A DNA stretch of 64,000 nucleotides from Thermococcus sp. Bubb.Bath (GTDB taxonomy: Archaea > Methanobacteriota_B > Thermococci > Thermococcales > Thermococcaceae): NCBI RefSeq assembly GCF_012027595.1, contig NZ_SNUR01000001.1, positions 806,001 to 870,000 of the forward strand. Reading direction: 5' to 3'. Both the position numbers and the translations under genes were made by a program. The notes below the pieces were generated by a model that saw only the letters and a list, made by a program, of their open reading frames with translations, made no database searches and was not told where the DNA came from. Positions 1 through 7,490 of this stretch are shown one piece after another. How positions within the stretch are numbered: the stretch's first letter is position 1; each line of letters starts with the position of its first letter.

Positions 1-339
1 TGCGACGCCGTAGACGACGCCATCCATTATGCCATCCATCTGCCCGGCGTGGTAGGGGAAGAGAATCGCGAGGGCCTTTGAGGGTTCCTCCACCACTCCA
101 GCAACGAGGGCCATGTAGAAAATTGTTCCCGGGAGGAAGTAGTGAACCGAGCCCCAGCGCGGGGTCAGAAGCCACTCAAGGATGAAAGCGACGCCCACGG
201 ATAGTGTGGCCCCGAGAAGGAACGTCGCTATGACGTAGCGCTTGGGCTCGGGCTCAAGGCGATCCTCATGATAGAAGTACCAGAGCAGGATGAGCGCGGG
301 CGTGTAAGCGAAGAAGATAAGCGATGTTAGCACGTCCAT
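1..339 (-). CDS. PrsW-family intramembrane protease, C-terminal part cut by window edge
   Basis: The first 113 residues are visible; the rest lies outside the window. The protein opens with a membrane helix (about residues 3-20), then an HEDRLEPEP loop, a second helix, a third helix ending in GVVEEPSKA, and MDGIMDGVVYG. The paired glutamates (VVEE) and the MDG.VYG motif are hallmarks of PrsW glutamic-type intramembrane proteases, which cleave membrane proteins such as anti-sigma factors in bacteria; archaeal substrates are unknown to me. The ATG at 339-337 follows an AGGTGG-like ribosome site in the reverse strand. It is divergent from the secreted-protein gene at 480. Confidence 0.8.
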   Translation of the reverse strand, partial: MDVLTSLIFFAYTPALILLWYFYHEDRLEPEPKRYVIATFLLGATLSVGVAFILEWLLTPRWGSVHYFLPGTIFYMALVAGVVEEPSKALAILFPYHAGQMDGIMDGVVYGVA

Positions 340-479
340 GGTACCACCTAGGAATGTTATTCGGCGTTCTTTTTAATCCTTTGGGGGCTTTGGCCTCCCC
401 ACCTTAAGGGCGATGATCTCAAGGAAAAGAACGTAAAGTATATTTAATCCAAACGCGGATTATTTTAACTGGTGGTGAG

Positions 480-1046
480 ATGGAGAGAAAAGTAGCTACC
501 ATTGCGCTCGCGTTTTTCATCGCCGTGGCCTTCGTGGGGGTGTTTATGGGGAACATCCTTGAGAGGGCTAGTCCCGCCCCTCCCCGGCTTGAGAACATCA
601 CGTTCGTCAGCGGCCTCTCAAAGGAGCCGGAGGTAAACGGGACGTACTATGTGGAGGGCCCCATACTGAGTGACTGTGCAGTTGCTTTCACGTATCAGAC
701 CAACGAACTCGGCCAGGTGGATGTCTACGAACTGGACTCAAAGGCGTACCAGTACCTCACCAGAAAAAACGTCCCACCAAACTGCAGTGGGGGCATGGAA
801 ACCGGAACCCTGAAGCTCCAATTCAACCAGAAAATGGAGATGCTCTCCGTGTCGATATGGATTGGAACAACCTCGGAGGACAAGGGGGACGTCTACTTCA
901 AGCTCCTGGGGACATGGCAGTTCACAAACAACGCCTCCATGGTATTCATCCAGCCCTCCCCCGAGAAGGACTACAAGCTGATTTCCCTCACAGAGCTAGA
1001 AAAAATGGCAAACCACACAGGAATCTTTCGGATTCACAGACCATAA
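480..1046 (+). CDS. Hypothetical secreted or membrane-anchored protein
   Basis: I do not recognise this 188-residue protein. Residues 6-24 form one hydrophobic helix directly after MERK, fitting a signal peptide or N-terminal anchor; the remainder is polar, beta-rich and contains two cysteines (SDC and PPNC) that could form a disulfide outside the cell. There is no lipobox. The ATG sits four bases after GGTGG, and an ATATTTAA box near 440-447 is a plausible promoter. It ends about 100 bases before the L15e gene, whose promoter lies just past its stop codon. Confidence 0.65.
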   Translation: MERKVATIALAFFIAVAFVGVFMGNILERASPAPPRLENITFVSGLSKEPEVNGTYYVEGPILSDCAVAFTYQTNELGQVDVYELDSKAYQYLTRKNVPPNCSGGMETGTLKLQFNQKMEMLSVSIWIGTTSEDKGDVYFKLLGTWQFTNNASMVFIQPSPEKDYKLISLTELEKMANHTGIFRIHRP

Positions 1047-1047
1047 C

Positions 1048-1142
1048 CCTTAAAAACTGACCCCCGAACCCGATGCGAGTGGCGGGGCAGACCCGCGGGA
1101 TGTTCCCGGAAGGGAGAACCACAAACGAGGAAGGTGAGCAGG
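1048..1142 (+). promoter_or_regulatory. Promoter and GC-rich structured leader of the L15e gene
   Basis: A TATA-like CCTTAAAAAC (1048-1057) places transcription start near 1078-1083, leaving a leader of about 60 bases. It can form hairpin 1 (GCGGG 1082-1086 with CCCGC 1092-1096), then either hairpin 2 (CGGGA 1096-1100 with TCCCG 1104-1108) or hairpin 3 (GTTCCC 1102-1107 with GGGAGAAC 1112-1119, one bulged A). Hairpins 2 and 3 exclude each other. The ribosome site GGAAGGTGA lies just downstream. Structure is seen by eye only; a regulatory role is inference. Confidence 0.45.
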
Positions 1143-1727
1143 ATGAGCATGTACAAGTACATTAGAGAAGCCTGGAAAAGCCCAAAGAAGAGCTACGTTG
1201 GCGAACTTATAAAGAGGAGACTGGTCCAGTGGAGAAGGGACCCGGTTGTAGTGCGCGCTGAGAGGCCGACGAGGCTCGATCGCGCCCGCTCACTCGGCTA
1301 CCAGGCCAAGCAGGGCTACGTCATAGCCCGCGTCCGCGTTAGGAAGGGCGGAAGAAAGAGGCCCAGGTGGAAAGGCGGAAGAAAGCCGAGCAAGATGGGT
1401 CAGGTCAAGTACTCCCCGAAGAAGAGCCTCCAGTGGATAGCCGAGGAGAAGGCGGCCAGGAAGTACCCGAACCTCGAGGTTCTCAACTCCTACTGGGTCG
1501 GCGAGGACGGTATGTACAAGTGGTTTGAGGTCATTCTCGTTGACCCGCACCACCCGGCCATAAAGAACGACCCGAAGATAGCCTGGATAGCCGGAAAGGC
1601 CCACAAGGGTAGGGTCTTCCGTGGACTGACCAGCGCTGGAAAGAGGAGCAGGGGACTGCTCAACAAGGGTAAGGGTGCCGAGAAGGTCAGGCCCAGCATA
1701 AGGGCCAACAATGGGAAAACCAAGTGA
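1143..1727 (+). CDS. rpl15e: Large ribosomal subunit protein L15e
   Basis: This 194-residue, strongly basic protein is ribosomal protein L15e, a component of the archaeal and eukaryotic 50S/60S subunit. It opens [12 protein letters not shown], the family's conserved N-terminus, and has the basic [17 protein letters not shown] segment and the [12 protein letters not shown] tail typical of L15e. I chose the ATG at 1143, five bases after GGTGA, over an in-frame GTG at 1134 that is part of that ribosome site. It appears to be transcribed alone from the promoter at 1048. Confidence 0.96.
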   Translation: MSMYKYIREAWKSPKKSYVGELIKRRLVQWRRDPVVVRAERPTRLDRARSLGYQAKQGYVIARVRVRKGGRKRPRWKGGRKPSKMGQVKYSPKKSLQWIAEEKAARKYPNLEVLNSYWVGEDGMYKWFEVILVDPHHPAIKNDPKIAWIAGKAHKGRVFRGLTSAGKRSRGLLNKGKGAEKVRPSIRANNGKTK

Positions 1728-1756
1728 ATTCCCTTCCTTTTCAATTCTCCGCTTTT

Positions 1757-2452
1757 CTATCCAAGATTAACAGCCATCACAAGGAGGAGCAGCATCAGTA
1801 TTATTACCAGAATATCGTTTCTCCCGAGCTTCATTTTAGATATTTGGGTAGGTCTCGTATCTAAGGAGAATCCCCTGCTCTGAAGGGCTATTGATAGCCT
1901 CTGCGAACGCACCAGCCCCCAAACGAACAAGGGCACTACCAGTGTCCGTGAGTTCCAGAGTCGGGTTACGAAGTTGCCTCTATCAAGGCTTGCCCCCCTC
2001 GATATCTGGGAGGTTTTAACCTCGCGAAGAACCCTACTGCCCTCCTGGACGTTCTTCAGCAACAGGAAAATTGAAACCACCAGCCAGTGGGGAAGATTCA
2101 GGCCCATGAGGGCGTCCCTGAGTTCACCGGTGTCGGTGGTCTCCATTAACATCCAGAAAGGCAGAAAAAGGAGAAAGAACCTCAAAAAATAAACCAGCGC
2201 ATTCAAAAGACCTTCGTAGCTTAGACCCTCCGCGAAGAGCCCCACCGCTCCCGCCATCATTAGAAGAAAAATTATTGACCGAAGAGCCCTCCGATAGCCA
2301 GCCAAGCCAACATCGCCAAGTAGAGAAGCGAAAATAAGGACACCGGGCATGAGGAGCAGTCCCCTAACCCCTAGAAGAGGGGTGGCAGCGGATACAGCTA
2401 AGGCACAGACCAGCTTCGTGGCGGGATGGAGATTACTTGGGAACCCGTTCAT
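1757..2452 (-). CDS. ecfT: Energy-coupling factor transporter transmembrane protein EcfT (CbiQ/BioN type)
   Basis: This 231-residue membrane protein is the T-component of an ECF-type vitamin transporter, linking the ATPase to the substrate-binding S-component. It has four to five hydrophobic stretches, a cytoplasmic middle domain and the two Ser-Arg-Gly coupling motifs (ISRGA and LQSRGF), which in this family dock onto EcfA. The ATG at 2452, within GGTGATGGGGAGG-ATG, is preferred over upstream codons. It overlaps the end of the EcfA gene by about 20 bases, so the two are co-translated. With BioY across the divergent promoter this is probably a biotin importer. Confidence 0.88.
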   Translation of the reverse strand: MNGFPSNLHPATKLVCALAVSAATPLLGVRGLLLMPGVLIFASLLGDVGLAGYRRALRSIIFLLMMAGAVGLFAEGLSYEGLLNALVYFLRFFLLFLPFWMLMETTDTGELRDALMGLNLPHWLVVSIFLLLKNVQEGSRVLREVKTSQISRGASLDRGNFVTRLWNSRTLVVPLFVWGLVRSQRLSIALQSRGFSLDTRPTQISKMKLGRNDILVIILMLLLLVMAVNLG

Positions 2453-3239
2453 CCTCCCCATCACCAATGAGATTTATCAGCTCCTCCACGGTTCTCACAG
2501 GACTAACTCCAAACCATCTGGAGAGCCTTACGATTTCAGGGGTCCGGAGACCGTACTTTTCAAGCTTCAAGTTTAGAAAATCCTCCACGTTTCCATCAAA
2601 GGCCACCCTCCCCACATCCATGAGAACAACCTTTTCCGCGAGCCTCATGACAAGCTCCATATCATGGGTTAAGATGACAACTCCCTTACCCTCCCTCGCA
2701 ACCTCTTGGAGGGTTTTGACCACATCGAGTTTGCCCCACCAATCAAGGCCCGCCATGGGTTCGTCCATCACGATGTATTCGGGCTCCATGGCAAGGATTG
2801 AGGCTATCGCCAGCCTTTTCTGCTCCCCACCACTTAAGGAGAGTGGGTTCCTCTCCTCATAGCCTTCAAGCCCAACGGAGGCAAGGGCCCGTTTTCCCCT
2901 TCTCTGAACTTCCTCTTTAGGCAGTCCGAGGTTTGATGGCCCAAAGACAACCTCCCGGAACACGGTATCCTCAAAGAACATCCTCTCAGGGTTTTGAAAG
3001 ACGTACCCGACGATTTGGCTCAGCTTAGACACGGGCGTATTCCTGGTATCAACTCCATCGACGAGGACCTTTCCGCTACTCGGTTTAAGAATTCCATTCA
3101 TATGGAGAGCAAGGGTGGTTTTTCCACTCCCGTTGGGCCCCACAATCGCCATTACACCCTTTCCAATCTTGAGGGACACATCGCGGAGAGCAACAGTTCC
3201 GTTGGGATAACGGTAACAGACATCAATAAACTCAATCAC
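2433..3239 (-). CDS. ecfA: Energy-coupling factor transporter ATPase EcfA (biotin module)
   Basis: A 268-residue ABC ATPase. Walker A GPNGSGKTT (residues 34-42), Q-loop FQNPE, signature LSGGEQKR, Walker B YIVMDEPMAGLD and the H-loop THD are all intact, so it should hydrolyse ATP. The EcfA-specific C-terminal extension after the ATPase core is present. The GTG start overlaps the stop of the BirA-like gene (GTGA), and its own end overlaps EcfT, so birA-like, ecfA and ecfT form one operon. Only one ATPase gene is present; family members work either as homodimers or as A-A' pairs, and here a homodimer is implied. Confidence 0.9.
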   Translation of the reverse strand: MIEFIDVCYRYPNGTVALRDVSLKIGKGVMAIVGPNGSGKTTLALHMNGILKPSSGKVLVDGVDTRNTPVSKLSQIVGYVFQNPERMFFEDTVFREVVFGPSNLGLPKEEVQRRGKRALASVGLEGYEERNPLSLSGGEQKRLAIASILAMEPEYIVMDEPMAGLDWWGKLDVVKTLQEVAREGKGVVILTHDMELVMRLAEKVVLMDVGRVAFDGNVEDFLNLKLEKYGLRTPEIVRLSRWFGVSPVRTVEELINLIGDGEDERVPK

Positions 3240-3976
3240 CCTCTCACCGCCCAGGAAAGCTCTGATAGGAGTGTTCCAAAGAGTCCCTCAGTTACATCAA
3301 GAAGTCCAAGTTCCCGGCCGAGTTCGGCGGAGAGAGATATCCCACCCGGGGGAGCAGGATTGTTAACGTTGAGACCCACCCCAAGGATTGCAAAGTTAAC
3401 GGCCTCAAGCTCCCCGTAGGCTTCGGTGAGGATTCCTCCAATCTTTTTATTATTCACAAAGACACCGCTCCCGGAGGCCTTTGCTTCGATTCCAAGTGTT
3501 CCAAGGAACCCAACTATAGCCCTCGTGGAAGACTCCTCAACCTTCCACAGTTCATCCATTGGTATCTCAGGTCGAAGTATCAGCGAGAAGTAGAGACCAC
3601 CTGGAGGGGAGTGCCAGCTCCTTCCCCTCCGCCCCTTTCCGCTCCTCTGCTCGCCTGCTATCACGAAGAGACCAGAAGGGACCCCTTTCTCCGCCAGTTT
3701 TCTTGCCTCGTCCATTGTGGATTTAGTAACGCGGTAATAGAGCGCCTCAACCTCAAGTTCCCACGGATAAGGAATGCGGGGGTCGTGAACGAGCTTGTAG
3801 CCTGAGGGTGTAGAAGATATCCCGTATTCGAGCCTTTTGAGCTCCTCGATGTGCTTCCACACGGCGGTTCTCGATACTCCGAGCTCTTCCCCAAGGGTCT
3901 CCCCACTGACAATTTCCCTTTCACGGAGAAGACTGAGTATCCTCCTCTTTGCTGGACTGTCCTTCAGGGGCCTCAT
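3236..3976 (-). CDS. BirA-like biotin-responsive regulator, probably without ligase activity
   Basis: A 246-residue protein with an N-terminal winged helix (about residues 9-60) and a biotin protein ligase-type domain (about 78-246). The biotin-binding TKSTMDEA, the GKGRRGR adenylate loop (113-119) and GVGLNVNN are present. The conserved KWPND of real ligases, whose lysine contacts biotinyl-AMP, is replaced by ASGSG (167-171), and the C-terminal SH3-like domain is absent. It heads the ecfA-ecfT operon and is divergent from bioY, with a GTTAAC inverted repeat between. The ATG has no ribosome site and lies where a transcript from the shared TATA would begin, so the mRNA may be leaderless. Annotation pipelines would likely call it a ligase; I infer a biotin sensor-repressor. 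Confidence 0.8.
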   Translation of the reverse strand: MRPLKDSPAKRRILSLLREREIVSGETLGEELGVSRTAVWKHIEELKRLEYGISSTPSGYKLVHDPRIPYPWELEVEALYYRVTKSTMDEARKLAEKGVPSGLFVIAGEQRSGKGRRGRSWHSPPGGLYFSLILRPEIPMDELWKVEESSTRAIVGFLGTLGIEAKASGSGVFVNNKKIGGILTEAYGELEAVNFAILGVGLNVNNPAPPGGISLSAELGRELGLLDVTEGLFGTLLSELSWAVRG

Positions 3977-3982
3977 GAAACT

Positions 3983-4012
3983 CGTTAACCTAAAACATTT
4001 TAAAAGTTAACG
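3983..4012. promoter_or_regulatory. Inverted-repeat operator over a shared divergent promoter (candidate BirA site)
   Basis: CGTTAAC (3983-3989) and GTTAACG (4006-4012) are perfect inverted repeats separated by 16 bases. The spacer contains the palindromic TTTTAAAA (3998-4005), the only good TATA for both the BirA-like gene to the left and bioY to the right. Widely spaced inverted GTTAAC/GTAAAC-type half-sites are the known architecture of BirA operators. Binding here would shut both promoters at once. The repeat is directly seen; the binding protein is inferred from context. Confidence 0.7.
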
Positions 4013-4041
4013 TCATCCGATTTCAGGTGGGAGGTTTGGGA

Positions 4042-4560
4042 TTGAATATAGACGTGGATGACATAAGCTACGCCTCGGTTTTTGGGGCGTTAACGGCGAT
4101 AGGAGCATGGATAAGCGTCCCGATAGGACAGGTGCCGATTACACTACAGATCCTTTTCATAGTTCTCAGCGGATTCCTCCTCGGTGTTAAGAGGGGGTTC
4201 TTGAGCCAGGTCGTCTACCTCTCCGCGGGAGCCCTCGGTCTCCCGGTCTTCGCCAAATTCACCGGCGGAATATCCGCATTCTACGGGCCAACTGGAGGTT
4301 ACCTCATAGCTTTTCCGATAGCTGCTGCCGTTGCTGGACTTTCAGTGGGTAAAAAACGACTCTCTGCCTACTTAATAACGGGCTTTCTCGCGATTGGTGC
4401 AGTGTATCTCCTGGGGTGGGGGAGGCTCGTTCTCCTCCTCAACAGCCCGGAAAAGGCGCTGGAGGTGGGGGTGATACCTTTCCTCCCTATTGACACCATC
4501 AAAGTTATCGTGGCGGCGTTAATAGCGATGAGGATGAGGAAGACTACAATCCCCTTCTAA
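4042..4560 (+). CDS. bioY: BioY, substrate-binding membrane component of the biotin ECF transporter
   Basis: A roughly 172-residue membrane protein of the BioY family, the S-component that binds biotin. It shows about six hydrophobic segments and the family motifs VPIGQVPITLQ near the start and GPTGGYL in the middle. I prefer the TTG at 4042, seven bases after GGGAGGT; a GTG at 4027 is possible and would give a nearly leaderless mRNA. Expression is probably controlled by the operator at 3983-4012. Its 3' end overlaps the convergent MobA-like gene by 17 bases. Confidence 0.88.
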   Translation: MNIDVDDISYASVFGALTAIGAWISVPIGQVPITLQILFIVLSGFLLGVKRGFLSQVVYLSAGALGLPVFAKFTGGISAFYGPTGGYLIAFPIAAAVAGLSVGKKRLSAYLITGFLAIGAVYLLGWGRLVLLLNSPEKALEVGVIPFLPIDTIKVIVAALIAMRMRKTTIPF

Positions 4561-5134
4561 GGTTCTCCTCAGCGAACCTCAGGTCGAGGGAGTTCCTAAC
4601 CCGCAGGAAGCTGAGCGCAACCTTCGGGTTCCTGGCGGAGAGGGGCTCTATATCCACGGGCTCGTAGTCCATGTAATCACCGATGCAGGAAAGCCTCTTC
4701 TCCCCCTCTGCCATACACGTTTCCAGGGTATCGGAGAGTGCATCCACGTCATAGAAGGCATGGGTGACTTCGAGACTGCCGTCCGCCCAGCGCGGTATCA
4801 ACGCATCGGGGCCGTTCTCCGGGTAGAGGGTGGAGAGGTAGTCCACCAAGAAGGGCATTATCAGTGGCATCCTGCCGTTGGCCAGAAAGATACCCCCCGC
4901 GGGGGGGAGGACACGTAAAAGGACCTCCACGTCGTTCTTTGACCTTACACCAACAGGAGAGCGGACGTGGAGGGAGTACTTCTTCACCTGCCCTACCGGA
5001 ACCACCGTCAGGGCATCATCTATCCTCTTGGCTCGGAGGAGCCTCTCCTCGACGATCTTGACCATTGGAACGTCATTGACAGGAGTGAGGGGGTGTATGA
5101 ACCTGCCGGGAAACGCGAGCACAACCGCCAGCAT
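4544..5134 (-). CDS. MobA-like nucleotidyltransferase-fold protein with degenerate nucleotide loop
   Basis: A 196-residue protein resembling molybdenum cofactor guanylyltransferase (MobA) in its second half: a MPFLVDYL strand, PDALIPRW..GSLEVTHAFYD and a C-terminal DIEPLSARNP...LRFAE. In canonical MobA the N-terminus carries a GG.S.RMG nucleotide-binding loop; here that region reads LAFPGRFIHPL, so GTP binding is doubtful. It could be a diverged NTP-transferase or a non-catalytic paralogue. The ATG follows GGAGGGGAG. It is divergent from the RNA-binding protein gene, sharing a short intergenic region with TTTTTAAAAGG (5155-5165). Confidence 0.55.
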   Translation of the reverse strand: MLAVVLAFPGRFIHPLTPVNDVPMVKIVEERLLRAKRIDDALTVVPVGQVKKYSLHVRSPVGVRSKNDVEVLLRVLPPAGGIFLANGRMPLIMPFLVDYLSTLYPENGPDALIPRWADGSLEVTHAFYDVDALSDTLETCMAEGEKRLSCIGDYMDYEPVDIEPLSARNPKVALSFLRVRNSLDLRFAEENLRRGL

Positions 5135-5193
5135 GAACTCCCCTCCGGGCGATGGTTTTTAAAAGGCTCGGTTGAACGAGTGTGGGGATAAAA

Positions 5194-5640
5194 ATGAGGG
5201 CTCACCACGTGAGGATAACCACCTTCATCCAGGCGACCGAGGACGAGGATAAGGTTCTCGACGCCATAGCCACGTTCATACCGGATGAGATCGATGAAGA
5301 TGACATATACCTCGATGTCAACGAGACAAAGGGATACTTCGGGAACCCCATAAAGGTCGTCAACGCTGAGATAAAGAGGAGCCGGGCCGTTAGAGTGTTT
5401 TTGGAGAACCTCAAGGAACTCCTGAGCGATGAGGACAGGAACTACATCCTAGAGCACCTCGACGAGAAGGTTGATGAGGAGGGGACGCTCTACCTCCGAT
5501 TCAACAAGCAGAAAGCATATCTCAGCGAAGTGAAGCTCGATGAGGGGGCAGACGTTGTACAGATAAGGATAAAGGTCAAGGCTTTTCCGATGAAAAAGGA
5601 GGCCGTTGTGGAGGACGTTAGGGAGTGGCTGGAGGAATGA
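5194..5640 (+). CDS. RNA-binding protein of the DUF54/COG1325 family (predicted exosome-associated)
   Basis: A 148-residue protein beginning [11 protein letters not shown], typical of the archaeal COG1325 RNA-binding family, long predicted to work with the exosome or RNase P superoperon. A TATA at 5155-5165 puts transcription start only a few bases before the ATG at 5194, so an upstream in-frame GTG at 5182 is unlikely. The stop overlaps the start of the Rpp30 gene (ATGA), giving a two-gene RNA-processing operon. The family function is predicted rather than proven. Confidence 0.82.
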   Translation: MRAHHVRITTFIQATEDEDKVLDAIATFIPDEIDEDDIYLDVNETKGYFGNPIKVVNAEIKRSRAVRVFLENLKELLSDEDRNYILEHLDEKVDEEGTLYLRFNKQKAYLSEVKLDEGADVVQIRIKVKAFPMKKEAVVEDVREWLEE

Positions 5641-6314
5641 CGGTCGAGGAAACGGAGGAACTCCACTTCTCACGGGCTAAGTACGTGGAGATGGATGTTA
5701 GGAGCCCTGAGGCATACGAAACTGCAATGGAGTGGTTCGACGAGGTCGTCTTCTCAAAGAAGCTGGTCCTCCGCGAGGAACCTGAGTGGGGGCCACTCAA
5801 GGAAGAACTGCGGGAACTGCGGAGGGAGTACAAGCGCGTGGCAATCCTCCTCGTTACTAAAAAGCCCAGCCTTGTTCGCGATGTTAGGAAGAGGTTCCCA
5901 AGCTTCCCTCTCTACGTCCAGGGAGGAGACCTGCGGGTGAACAGGGTGGCTATCGAGAACGGGGCCGACGCAGTTATCAGCCCCTGGCTTGGGAGGAAAG
6001 ACCCAGGCATCGACCACGTGCTGGCCAGGATGGCCGCCAGAAAGGACGTGGCGATAGGTTTTTCCCTGTCCCCACTCTTACATGCGACGCCTTACGATGG
6101 GGCCCAGATTCTACGCTTTATGAGCAAAACGTGGGAGCTCGTTAGAAAGTACTCAACGCCGAGGTTCCTGACCAGCTCCGCGGAGAAAAAGTGGGACGTC
6201 AGGAGTCCAAGAGATTTGATGAGTCTCGGGATAAACATCGGGATGGATACCCCCCAGGCGAAGGCGAGCCTGGACTTTTACCCAAGGAAAATCATTGGAA
6301 AGTACACTTCCTAA
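5637..6314 (+). CDS. rnp3: Ribonuclease P protein component 3 (Rpp30)
   Basis: A 225-residue protein matching archaeal Rpp30, a TIM-barrel-like subunit that pairs with Pop5 (Rnp2) to activate the RNase P RNA in 5' tRNA maturation. Recognisable segments are [50 protein letters not shown] and the C-terminal helices. The ATG overlaps the preceding stop codon (ATGA). It runs slightly past the usual Rpp30 end, finishing with a basic [12 protein letters not shown] tail. The upstream RNA-binding protein gene is its usual archaeal neighbour. Confidence 0.9.
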   Translation: MTVEETEELHFSRAKYVEMDVRSPEAYETAMEWFDEVVFSKKLVLREEPEWGPLKEELRELRREYKRVAILLVTKKPSLVRDVRKRFPSFPLYVQGGDLRVNRVAIENGADAVISPWLGRKDPGIDHVLARMAARKDVAIGFSLSPLLHATPYDGAQILRFMSKTWELVRKYSTPRFLTSSAEKKWDVRSPRDLMSLGINIGMDTPQAKASLDFYPRKIIGKYTS

Positions 6315-6383
6315 CTCTTAATCCTTTATTCATTAATTGGATTTGGATTGTTAGTAGCTCCAAAGGAATAAGGCAAAGGCAAT

Positions 6384-6842
6384 TCAAGCGGCCTCAACCT
6401 GATCGTAGACTGATTTCCCCTCAAGATGGCGCATGATGATATCGTAGACGAACTCCCTCATCTCCGTGCTCATGCGATCGTAGAGTATCTCGGGCCCTTT
6501 AAGGCTGCTCTTCTCAACGGCTGATGCCAGCGCCCGGACCTCCGGCATAACTGCTCTCAGGAGGGCCTCCACGAGCTCGGGGTATTCTTCCTCGTCGAGC
6601 TCTTCTTCGCCCTCAAAACCAAGGTAAACAATCACCGAGCCCATTTGAACGGACAAGAGTATCTCATCCTCAGTAACGTCGAAGAGGGAGAAGTTGTAGC
6701 CTGCCCTGTTCCCATGGGCCACCATGACTCCCGTTAACTGAAGAGGAAAGCGACCATCTTCTCCTTCCTCTGTGCTGAACTTTGAGAGCAACTCAAGTAC
6801 GGCAGTTCTAATGCCCTCGATGATTCTCACCCAACCGCTCAT
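6384..6842 (-). CDS. Hypothetical acidic cytoplasmic protein
   Basis: I do not recognise this 152-residue protein. It has no signal peptide or membrane helix, is acidic (an EGEEELDEEEYPE stretch in the middle) and alternates predicted beta strands (SVQMGSVIVYLGF) with helices at the C-terminus. The ATG at 6842 has no clear ribosome site; a CCTTTTAA box about 15-25 bases upstream suggests a nearly leaderless transcript. It converges on the Rpp30 operon and is divergent from the membrane protein at 6967. Confidence 0.6.
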   Translation of the reverse strand: MSGWVRIIEGIRTAVLELLSKFSTEEGEDGRFPLQLTGVMVAHGNRAGYNFSLFDVTEDEILLSVQMGSVIVYLGFEGEEELDEEEYPELVEALLRAVMPEVRALASAVEKSSLKGPEILYDRMSTEMREFVYDIIMRHLEGKSVYDQVEAA

Positions 6843-6966
6843 AGGTGGCTAAGTTAAAAGGGTTTCCGAGGACTAAGAGGTATGGTAGTTTTCTAAAAAC
6901 TATAGGAGATTAATTTCGGCCGAAAGGCTCATAAAGAGGTCTGTGGTGGGATTAATAGGGGATAGA

Positions 6967-7422
6967 ATGAAACCGATACCGTTCCTGGCAGCGTTGCTGG
7001 TGCTCGTGGCAATGACGATGCCGTGGTTCACAGCAGATAACACCCAGGGGATGGGCGTCCTTTCAGCATCGAAACAGGATAACGGAGAACTCAGCCTCTG
7101 GAGCATCGCGGAAAAGGTTTACTCCAACCCGCTGGCCATTAAGGAGAGTGCTGTAAAGACCCTTCAGGTAGAGTCAGTCTCATCCGTTGAATCCATACTT
7201 CCAATAATAGGTATTCCCCTGGTAATCCTGGGGGCAGTTGTAGGACTGTTCAAGGGTAGAATTGGTCACGGAGTAGGACTGCTTGGGATGGTGCTCCTCA
7301 CGCTGCCCATGGTGTACTCCCCAGGGGCTGGAATACGGGGCAGCCTCACCGTAGGGGTGGGTTACGTACTGGCATGGGTGGGGTTCTCAATAGGCCTCAT
7401 CTCAGCCTTGGCTTCAAAGTGA
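6967..7422 (+). CDS. Hypothetical integral membrane protein
   Basis: A 151-residue protein with one N-terminal membrane helix (about residues 5-19), an external loop of some 60 residues, and three closely spaced C-terminal helices (about 80-148). No conserved catalytic residue or named family is evident. The ATG follows GGGGATAG; an in-frame GTG at 6943 would add eight unconvincing residues. A GC-rich hairpin follows the stop codon and separates it from the convergent NhaC gene. Confidence 0.6.
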   Translation: MKPIPFLAALLVLVAMTMPWFTADNTQGMGVLSASKQDNGELSLWSIAEKVYSNPLAIKESAVKTLQVESVSSVESILPIIGIPLVILGAVVGLFKGRIGHGVGLLGMVLLTLPMVYSPGAGIRGSLTVGVGYVLAWVGFSIGLISALASK

Positions 7423-7435
7423 AAAATAGATTGGG

Positions 7436-7459
7436 GGCCCCTTCCACCAGAAGGGGGCC
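7436..7459. terminator. GC-rich hairpin between convergent genes
   Basis: GGCCCCTT (7436-7443) pairs with AAGGGGGCC (7451-7459) around a seven-base loop, just past the stop of the membrane protein gene and about 30 bases before the end of the convergent NhaC gene. Archaeal termination mainly uses T-tracts, which are not prominent here, so the hairpin may stabilise 3' ends instead. Confidence 0.45.
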
Positions 7460-7490
7460 TTCAAAAGAAAAAATTGACCTCCATTTTTCT

